Shown here: piece by piece, positions 58,474 through 64,000 of the stretch
How the letters are laid out: the number at the start of each line of letters is the position of its first letter
Position numbering within the stretch: the stretch's first letter is position 1
Assembly: GCA_038199755.1 (NCBI GenBank)
Contig: JBBPYR010000135.1
Location: 41,218 to 105,217, forward strand
Direction of reading: 5' to 3'
Length of the DNA: 64,000 nucleotides
Source of the DNA: JBBPYR01 sp038199755
Lineage (GTDB): Bacteria; Chloroflexota; Ktedonobacteria; Ktedonobacterales; Ktedonobacteraceae
The notes under the pieces: generated by a model
The model's input: only the letters and a program-made list of their open reading frames with translations
What the model was told of the DNA's origin: nothing
The model's database searches: none
Translations under genes and position numbers: made by a program

Positions 58474-59325
58474 CTAGAGTTGGAAGCCAAGCCTGTCGCG
58501 CAGATAATCGCGGCAGATCGTCAGGCTTTCCTTTGGCGTTGTGAGCGATACATCTATCTCTACCGTGATCCAATCCTGGTAATGCACATCCTGTAAGGCT
58601 TGCATAATTGGTTCGTAGTTGATGATACCCGTACCGAGTTCACAAAAAATAGGCAAGCGTTCAATGCCAGATTGCATGGCAAAGGTAGTGTTTCCTTGCC
58701 TTCGCTGCTCAATTACGCCCGCACGGAGGTCTTTGACATGCATATAGCGCATACGTTCACCATAGCGGCGAATCATGCGTGGTACGTCAATCTCAGCGGC
58801 AGTCAGATGCGCTGTATCAGGGCAAAAGAAGACGTAGCGTGAGTCTGTTAACTCCATTATGGCATCAATCTCTGACTCGGTCTCGATCTCCGTTCCCAAG
58901 TGTGGATGCACACAGGCCAGCACGCCGAGATCATAACAGGCACGCGCAGCCTCATTAATGGTCTGTGCAGCCTCACGCAAGGCCTCAGCGGAGGTTCCAT
59001 TGGTCGCACGTGGGCCAGCAGGCCCAAAGACAAGACGATCAACTCCGATGGCTGCGAGAAAGCGTGCTAGGCGTGCGTTCGTGGCAATCACTGCGTCTCT
59101 TTGCGTGGGATCACTAAAACGCCCGCCACCATAGAGGGCAGAGAGACGTAGCTCAGAGCCAGCGAGCAGTTCGCGAAACGCTGTAGGATGCGCTTCATAG
59201 CCCAGAGCGACATCAGGAAAAGGCTCACAAGCACGAAATCCTAACGCTGAAACTTCGCGTAAGCCTTGCTCAAATTGCTTACCCCACGTAATCAAATGGC
59301 ATGAGAGAGGATTAGTAGGCATCAT
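58474..59325 (-). CDS. Sugar phosphate isomerase/epimerase (TIM barrel)
   Basis: A 283-residue xylose-isomerase-like TIM-barrel protein. Metal-binding positions are likely in CVHPHLGTEIE, FCPDTAHLTAAE, MHVKDLRAG and VEIDVSLT. AAGGGGGAAC precedes ATG 59325; the frame is open to 59439 without another site. It resembles inosose dehydratase/hydroxypyruvate isomerase-like proteins (IolE group). Its 3' end is 18 bp from that of the convergent HAD gene. The substrate is unknown, but neighbours suggest sugar metabolism. Confidence 0.85.
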   Translation of the reverse strand: MMPTNPLSCHLITWGKQFEQGLREVSALGFRACEPFPDVALGYEAHPTAFRELLAGSELRLSALYGGGRFSDPTQRDAVIATNARLARFLAAIGVDRLVFGPAGPRATNGTSAEALREAAQTINEAARACYDLGVLACVHPHLGTEIETESEIDAIMELTDSRYVFFCPDTAHLTAAEIDVPRMIRRYGERMRYMHVKDLRAGVIEQRRQGNTTFAMQSGIERLPIFCELGTGIINYEPIMQALQDVHYQDWITVEIDVSLTTPKESLTICRDYLRDRLGFQL

Positions 59326-59446
59326 GTTCCCCCTTGTTGTATACAGCTTTTGTTTACTATCATGCTTCACCGCTGAAGCATAGCACAAGGAAAGTGTATC
59401 ATATATTTGGGGCGGCCCCGGTTTTCCCGGCTTTTCCATATGCAGG

Positions 59447-59475
59447 TTTCCAGGTTATGCTCTTTTTGTTACAAT
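59447..59475 (+). promoter_or_regulatory. Promoter of the TetR gene at 59513
   Basis: TTTCCA (59447-59452), 17-nt spacer, TACAAT (59470-59475). Confidence 0.5.
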
Positions 59476-59490
59476 ATCATCAGAGCATAA
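59455..59490. promoter_or_regulatory. Possible autoregulatory operator (TTATGCTCT-N18-AGAGCATAA)
   Basis: Two perfect 9-bp complementary arms at 59455-59463 and 59482-59490, one inside the promoter spacer and one just past the predicted transcription start. This fits TetR autorepression but has not been shown. Confidence 0.5.
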
Positions 59491-59512
59491 GATAAGAAAA
59501 GGGGAACATACC

Positions 59513-60100
59513 ATGCAGCATGAAGGCCGTTCAATGCGAGAGCAAATTCTTGCCGCCGCTATTCAGTTATTCGCGGAATACGGGTATAACGCGGCCCCGT
59601 TGCGCGATATTGCTCGTATAGCGGGCATTCAAGCCGCAAGCATCTATCATCACTATCCCAACAAGCAAGCATTGCTGGTTGAGATTATGGAGACGTACAT
59701 GCTGCGCCTCAACACGGCCCTAGAACACATCCTCAAAGAATACCATGACCCGCAACAACGTTTATATGCGGCTATCGCAAATCATATTCGCCTGCACACA
59801 AACCACAAAAATGAGTTCTTTATCATCGATACGGAGATTCGTGCATTGGAGGATAAGGAGCGTAGCTACATTCTGTCCTTACGCGATACTTATGAAACCC
59901 TCTTACAAACCATTCTACGAGAGGGTATGGAGCAGGGCATTTTTCGCCAGAGTGATGTGAAAGTCGTTTCATATGCCGTCATTGCTATGTGTACTGAAGT
60001 CGCCGCGTGGTTTCGTCCCGATGGTCGCTTAAGCGTTCAACAAGTCATTACTATTTATAGCCAGCTGATTACGCAAGGCTTGCTAGCATCCCCTCAATAG
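59513..60100 (+). CDS. TetR-family transcriptional regulator
   Basis: A 195-residue regulator: helix-turn-helix in residues 8-55 (QLFAEYGYNAAPLRDIARIAGI then IYHHYPNKQALL) and a helical domain with a TetR_C_33-like ending. It is close to the AcrR/KstR2-like group. AAGGGG precedes ATG 59513. No likely target operon is adjacent apart from itself, and the next gene is a small membrane protein. Its ligand is unknown. Confidence 0.92.
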   Translation: MQHEGRSMREQILAAAIQLFAEYGYNAAPLRDIARIAGIQAASIYHHYPNKQALLVEIMETYMLRLNTALEHILKEYHDPQQRLYAAIANHIRLHTNHKNEFFIIDTEIRALEDKERSYILSLRDTYETLLQTILREGMEQGIFRQSDVKVVSYAVIAMCTEVAAWFRPDGRLSVQQVITIYSQLITQGLLASPQ

Positions 60101-60230
60101 CAGTGTGTCCCTACTAAAGCGTTCCACTTCGTGCAAGAGTAGTTCAATCTTGCTATTTTTGACAGAAGACAAGACAGAATAGTATTTTACGTGCTATCAT
60201 GTCATCGGAAAGAAAAGCACTGCCATTTTT

Positions 60231-61010
60231 ATGCTTCAAGAAAAGAAATACGCCAACAAATTGCCAAGATTCATTGTAATCGCTCTTCTCTCGCTACTGA
60301 TGATATTCGGTGGTATTACTTTGCTTGTGTTCAAAATACGAGAAAACCCGGTGGGCAATGTCCAGAAGAACCACCCCAAAAGTACCAAGATGGTGCCAAC
60401 GCTTTCGACAGCTACGCTAACACCACAACCACTTTTTATAGACAACTTCCTTGATAACAAAAAGGGCTGGTATATTGGGAGTGTGGGTGGTTATACACGT
60501 TTGCTCGCTAGCAATGGCTTAACCTTAACCGACACGAATCATAAAGTGCTCACGGAAAGCTTGCCTACCAATGTGCTATTTGATGATTTCATCATCACGA
60601 CGACCTTAACGCTACAAGATGCAGATAAGAATGACAGCGCGGGCTTATACATACGTGGAGACAGCAACCTCGATCATGATTACAGGATTGAGCTCTTTGG
60701 CAACAATACCTATGCCATTAGCAAAGAGTCGTTAGACAGCACAAATCAGCCACAAATTACCTATCTCATCAGACCAACCCATGATGGCGCACTCAAACCA
60801 CCCGGTCAGCAGAATATCCTCGTTGTCACGATGAACGGGTCGGTACTTACCTTGCAAGTGAACGGTGTGGTTGTCAACACTATCATCGACGAGGACTACA
60901 CACGCGGCCAAATTGCGTTGTTTGTTGCTAATGGCAACACTTCACAAGGCGTTACCGCTTTATTTAGTAGTATTAGCGTCTATCCAACAGGAAGCCGAGC
61001 ACCAAAGTAA
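60231..61010 (+). CDS. Membrane-anchored protein with a jelly-roll-like extracytoplasmic domain
   Basis: A 259-residue protein with one N-terminal membrane span (about residues 15-35), a 25-residue Thr/Pro/Lys linker and a beta-rich domain of about 190 residues (DNFLDNKKGWYIGS, AGLYIRGDSNLDHDYRIELFGN, VTMNGSVLTLQVNGVVV, GQIALFVANGN). The pattern resembles DUF1080/concanavalin-like domains that follow kinase domains in related bacteria. No catalytic residue can be named. The ribosome-binding site is poor, so the start is uncertain. The next gene begins 1 bp after its stop. Confidence 0.65.
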   Translation: MLQEKKYANKLPRFIVIALLSLLMIFGGITLLVFKIRENPVGNVQKNHPKSTKMVPTLSTATLTPQPLFIDNFLDNKKGWYIGSVGGYTRLLASNGLTLTDTNHKVLTESLPTNVLFDDFIITTTLTLQDADKNDSAGLYIRGDSNLDHDYRIELFGNNTYAISKESLDSTNQPQITYLIRPTHDGALKPPGQQNILVVTMNGSVLTLQVNGVVVNTIIDEDYTRGQIALFVANGNTSQGVTALFSSISVYPTGSRAPK

Positions 61011-61011
61011 T

Positions 61012-62040
61012 ATGCAACTCCCGCCTGATCTACAGCACGCCTTAGCAGAAACGCTCAGTACTACACTGCTCAAAAATATGGCTCAAGCGGCAGAAAAGCT
61101 CTCGCAACGCTATCGCAGCGGCCACGCACTCAACACCGCACAACAACCAAGCTTTTTACACTCCGAACAGGATATTCTTGCCTATGCAGCTTACCGCTTC
61201 CCCGCGACATTTGCCGCCATCTCTGCCGCCCTGCTACAGATACGTCATGCCCGCAAACCCGACTGGTACCCACACACACTGCTCGATGTGGGGGCAGGAC
61301 CGGGCACAGCAACATGGGCGGCAACACAGGTTTGGCCTGAAATGACGCATGCCACGCTCTATGAACACAATCGCCACATGCTCGACTATGGCAAGAAACT
61401 CGCGACCCATGCCCAATCCTCAGTTCTCAGGCAGGCGACATGGCAACAAGGAGATATCACAACAGCAGCCACAACACAGCTTGGCTCTTATGAGCTTGTG
61501 ATTGCAGGCTACCTGCTGGGAGAGCTTCCCCGCACGCTGCACACAGCACTCATTGACACACTGTGGGCCAGCACAATGGATATCTTGTTGCTGATCGAGC
61601 CTGGCACGCCACGAGGGTTCTCGCTCATCAGAGCGGCACGGGCTCAATTGCTCGACCAGGGAGCGTTCATGCTCGCACCATGCCCACACCAAGAGGCTTG
61701 CCCCATGCCGAACAATGATTGGTGCCATTTCGCGCAACGCATCACGCGCACACGCCTCCAGAGAAACGTCAAGGGGGCAGAGTTGGCATACGAAGATGAG
61801 AAGTTCTCCTATTGCGCCCTCTCTAAACAAAGCGGCTCTGCCATCACTGGCCGCGTGCTACGCCATCCCCAGAAGCGCAGTGGTCACATCCACCTGGAAC
61901 TCTGTACTCCTACTGGTTTACAGCGTATCATAGCAACGAGAAGTCAGCGCACCGCCTATCGTGAGGCACACGACATCCAATGGGGCGATGCCATCGGCGA
62001 AAGTCTTAGCGCGTTACTCGCGGCCACCCCAGAAGAATAG
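61012..62040 (+). CDS. Rsm22-type small-subunit rRNA methyltransferase-like protein
   Basis: A 342-residue SAM-dependent methyltransferase. LLDVGAGPGTATWAA is the SAM loop. In the C-terminal half CPHQEACPMPNNDWCHF followed by KGAELAYEDEKFSYCALSK is the Rsm22 signature; its cysteines probably bind a metal or iron-sulfur cluster. Mitochondrial relatives (METTL17/Rsm22) act in small-subunit assembly. The frame is open from 60865, but the family N terminus and the preceding stop at 61010 point to ATG 61012. It lies immediately downstream of the membrane-anchored protein. Confidence 0.85.
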   Translation: MQLPPDLQHALAETLSTTLLKNMAQAAEKLSQRYRSGHALNTAQQPSFLHSEQDILAYAAYRFPATFAAISAALLQIRHARKPDWYPHTLLDVGAGPGTATWAATQVWPEMTHATLYEHNRHMLDYGKKLATHAQSSVLRQATWQQGDITTAATTQLGSYELVIAGYLLGELPRTLHTALIDTLWASTMDILLLIEPGTPRGFSLIRAARAQLLDQGAFMLAPCPHQEACPMPNNDWCHFAQRITRTRLQRNVKGAELAYEDEKFSYCALSKQSGSAITGRVLRHPQKRSGHIHLELCTPTGLQRIIATRSQRTAYREAHDIQWGDAIGESLSALLAATPEE

Positions 62041-62159
62041 CACACTGTGACTTTTTCGAGAGCATTATGCATACACATGTAACACGTTTGTGAACCCATC
62101 ATTGTATCCTTGAAACAAAACACAGGTTTTATTACTTACTCCAAGGAAGGAGCCATATC

Positions 62160-63215
62160 ATGTTTCAAAGGATTCTCGTTCCACTTGATGGATCAAAACG
62201 TGCCGAGCAAGCCATACCCGTCGCAGCAAAAATTGCCCGAGAAGCAGGTGGCTCACTTGTACTCTTGCGTGCCATCACTGCGCTAACCAACTTCACAGGA
62301 TACTCTATGGAGTCTTCGATCATGGCTGAGGACGTGATCACACAAAATACCGTGAAAGCCAGGGAATATCTTGCTAGCATTGCTAAATCTGCCGCTCTCG
62401 CAGGCATTCCAACCACAGTAGAAGTACCGTTAGGCGACGCCGCATCAGCCATCTTACCCACCGCAAGCACACTCAATGTAGACATGATCGTGATGTGCAG
62501 CCATGGCGATACTGGTTTTAAGCGTTGGATATTGGGCAGCGTGGCCCAGAAGATTGCTCGCCACAGCACTATTCCAGTCCTCATTCTCCATGAACACGCA
62601 GGCGTCCCAAGCGCTCTGCATCCAGCTGGGAAACGTCCAGTGCAGATTATGGTCTCACTAGATGGCTCCCCACTCGCGGAGAATGTGTTGTTACCGGCAG
62701 CTTACCTGAGTGCGGCCCTCTCTGCTCCATCACACGGCGCACTCCATCTTGTGCAAGTCTTGCGCTTCCACGAAATCGAAGTGTATAGCCAGAACCAGCC
62801 GATCGTGCAGGTGAAAGAGCAGTTGATTGCTGACACGAGAGCGTACCTCATGTCTGTTGAGAAACGCTTACTGGAGGATGAAGAAACCGCCAAGTTGCAC
62901 CTGAATATCACATCCTCGATCATTCTTGAACGCGACGTGGCCGAAACGCTGATTGGTGTCGCGGAAGCCGGAGAAGATGACGAGCAGGCAGATAGCTTTA
63001 CAGGCTGCGATATTCTGGCAATGGCCACCCATGGCTGTGGTGGTCCACAGCGCTGGCTTGTGGGCAGCATCACAGAGCGTGTGCTTAGCTCAACGCGGCT
63101 CCCAATGTTGATAGTGCGTCCTCAACCCGCGGTAAGCGAGCAACAGGAACAGGCTCCCCAAAAGAGTCAGGCCGTTGTGGAAATAGATGCGACATCATGG
63201 GTCGGCTTGTTATAA
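62160..63215 (+). CDS. Tandem universal stress protein (two UspA domains)
   Basis: A 351-residue protein with two Usp folds. Domain 1 (1-145) starts RILVPLDGSKRAEQAIPVA and has CSHGDTGFKRWILGSVAQKI; domain 2 (160-320) starts IMVSLDGSPLAENVL and has THGCGGPQRWLVGSITERV. Both contain the G-x2-G-x9-G-(S/T)-like ATP-binding loop, so ATP binding is likely. AAGGAAGGAG precedes ATG 62160. It is a single gene closed by a very long hairpin. Confidence 0.93.
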   Translation: MFQRILVPLDGSKRAEQAIPVAAKIAREAGGSLVLLRAITALTNFTGYSMESSIMAEDVITQNTVKAREYLASIAKSAALAGIPTTVEVPLGDAASAILPTASTLNVDMIVMCSHGDTGFKRWILGSVAQKIARHSTIPVLILHEHAGVPSALHPAGKRPVQIMVSLDGSPLAENVLLPAAYLSAALSAPSHGALHLVQVLRFHEIEVYSQNQPIVQVKEQLIADTRAYLMSVEKRLLEDEETAKLHLNITSSIILERDVAETLIGVAEAGEDDEQADSFTGCDILAMATHGCGGPQRWLVGSITERVLSSTRLPMLIVRPQPAVSEQQEQAPQKSQAVVEIDATSWVGLL

Positions 63216-63220
63216 CTGCA

Positions 63221-63280
63221 TAAGAATGAGCACAGAACTGCTCTACATCGCGATGTAGAGCAGTTCTGTGCTCATTCTTA
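63221..63280. terminator. 60-bp perfect palindrome between convergent genes
   Basis: Positions 63221-63250 and 63251-63280 are exact reverse complements with no loop bases. On the plus strand it is followed by TTTTCTT. It lies 6 bp after the usp stop and 5 bp before the oxygenase stop, so it fits a bidirectional terminator. Confidence 0.8.
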
Positions 63281-63285
63281 TTTTC

Positions 63286-63885
63286 TTAGGCAGTACCGAA
63301 GGATAGCCTCAATTCTTTGAGCCATCTCCTATACGCAATCGCCGTGCGGTCAGAGCGCAGATGCAATTCTGCTTGCAGGTCGAGCGGCAACAACTCAGGG
63401 CGTTGTGACTCCACGATGGGAATATCCTGCTTGATAATCACATCCTGGAAATCTCTGATTTGCTGCTCGCTCAGATCACTATAATCCATGGCAACATACA
63501 TCCAGACCGTCGAGATATGCTCCGCAACGGGCGTCACAGTGAAATACATCGCAAAACGTGGACCCTGCGAGGATTTAATAAAGTAGGCAGTTAATGGCCG
63601 TAAGACCTTATAGGTGTAGCTTACGCGCGCCCCTTTTCCTGTGCCGTCGGGATCTGGTTGCCATACCGTAATATCGCTGGCTACCACCCCCTCCGGCGTG
63701 ATGATCGCCTCATAATCATTCACATCAGGGAAGGCGGGATCACCTAGCAGGCCGTTATGCACAAAAGGGAAATGTGTTACATCCAAAAAGTTTTCTATTG
63801 CCCTCGGCCCGCTCGCGTTCATTTGGTAGGGACCACAATGCACCTTGCGGAACGCTTCATCATCCGTTCTCTGCTCTATGGACAT
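63286..63885 (-). CDS. Ring-hydroxylating oxygenase catalytic domain without Rieske domain
   Basis: A 199-residue protein matching the C-terminal catalytic half of VanA/PaO-type aromatic ring-hydroxylating oxygenases. CGPYQMNASGPRAIENFLDV and THFPFVHNGLLGD contain the mononuclear-iron region (family His in DVTHFPFVHNG). The normal 150-residue N-terminal Rieske [2Fe-2S] domain is absent: an in-frame TAA immediately precedes ATG 63885 and none of the three upstream frames shows CxH motifs in the remaining 115 bp. It may be a truncated relic, a split enzyme whose Rieske partner lies beyond the edge, or a frameshifted gene. No good ribosome-binding site is seen. Confidence 0.7.
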   Translation of the reverse strand: MSIEQRTDDEAFRKVHCGPYQMNASGPRAIENFLDVTHFPFVHNGLLGDPAFPDVNDYEAIITPEGVVASDITVWQPDPDGTGKGARVSYTYKVLRPLTAYFIKSSQGPRFAMYFTVTPVAEHISTVWMYVAMDYSDLSEQQIRDFQDVIIKQDIPIVESQRPELLPLDLQAELHLRSDRTAIAYRRWLKELRLSFGTA

Positions 63886-63998
63886 TTAGTCCAATCGTCA
63901 GTTCTTGGTTCCTCGTAAGCCGTTTCACTACAAGTTTCCTCATAGCCAGAGCGTCCTACTCCCCAAGCGTTTGTGTTCCCCTGGAACTCAGGGTACAT
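63876..63998 (-). CDS. Short acidic open frame at window edge (possible peptide or gene end)
   Basis: A 40-codon frame from ATG 63998, ending TAG at 63876, or the tail of a longer frame entering from beyond the window. It overlaps the oxygenase start by 10 bp. The sequence is rich in Glu, Thr and Tyr and contains two Cys and two Trp (NAWGVGRSGYEETCSETAY, then DDWTKCP). I do not recognise it. It could be the end of an upstream gene, a small peptide, or chance. Confidence 0.3.
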   Translation of the reverse strand: MYPEFQGNTNAWGVGRSGYEETCSETAYEEPRTDDWTKCP

Positions 63999-64000
63999 AT

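Noticed and set aside
1..64000. tRNA, rRNA, CRISPR array, prophage and integron signals
   Set aside because: None was recognised on either strand by eye; a tRNAscan or profile search could still find a divergent one.

Overview
The window looks like chromosomal DNA of a soil-type, saccharolytic member of the Chloroflexota, most likely a Ktedonobacteria-like organism. This is an inference from gene content: a rhamnose operon with an isomerase of the RhaI type and a fused aldolase/dehydrogenase of the kind described in Chloroflexus, many LacI/ROK/TetR/PadR regulators, Gly/Ser-rich lipoprotein sugar-binding proteins, a DUF6398 protein, and base composition near one half G+C. No rRNA, tRNA, CRISPR array, transposase, integrase or phage gene was seen, so this is an ordinary but metabolically rich stretch rather than a mobile island.

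Layout. 1-2591 (minus): the start of a DksA/TraR-like protein, then a two-gene unit with a lysine-fermentation dehydrogenase (kdd) and a KamB-like aminomutase reactivase subunit. 2790-5712 (plus): glgB with a LOG-family protein. 5830-9405 (minus): ROK sugar kinase and GH2 beta-mannosidase. 9460-12243: PPOX flavoprotein, metallo-beta-lactamase-fold hydrolase, class C beta-lactamase-like hydrolase. 12435-15138: a TetR regulator divergent from a DrrAB-like exporter, with two operator palindromes lying on face-to-face promoters. 15367-19751: PobA, a Baeyer-Villiger-type monooxygenase, a DUF6398 protein and an OsmC-like protein.

19805-32656 (minus) is the dominant feature: a 12.9 kb apparent operon, rhaT-rhaP-rhaQ-rhaS-rhaI-rhaM-rhaD-rhaB-lutA-lutB-lutC. 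It encodes rhamnose import, mutarotation, isomerisation, phosphorylation, cleavage and lactaldehyde oxidation, and it ends with the LutABC lactate-oxidation complex, so one transcript could take rhamnose to DHAP plus pyruvate. A divergent LacI regulator (33048-34064) and two identical TGAAACGTTTCA operators 125 bp apart sit in the promoter region. The gap between rhaM and rhaI holds a nested palindromic element of about 111 nt.

34083-38061: a small protein under a promoter with a TetR-type operator, an ankyrin protein, a PadR regulator divergent from an SRPBCC protein (paired 19-bp operators), an alpha/beta hydrolase and a tandem GNAT acetyltransferase. 38139-43588 (minus): a second, uncharacterised sugar cluster (GH35-like hydrolase with DUF5597, Gfo/Idh/MocA dehydrogenase, SDR, TIM-barrel isomerase, SDR) without its own transporter. 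43759-50692: membrane thioredoxin with DUF4395, a sulfotransferase with a C-terminal membrane anchor, a two-component system, a PP2C phosphatase and an HtrA-like protease. 50664-59325: a GH43 hydrolase with its ABC sugar importer, a divergent ROK repressor, a HAD-IIA phosphatase and a TIM-barrel isomerase. 59513-64000: TetR, a membrane-anchored jelly-roll-like protein, an Rsm22-type methyltransferase, a tandem universal stress protein, and a ring-hydroxylating oxygenase that lacks its Rieske half.

Common themes are long, often perfect inverted repeats at gene ends that probably act as bidirectional terminators, and divergent regulator/target pairs whose promoters overlap and share operators. 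All functional calls are from reading the translated sequence and from family knowledge; no database search was run.
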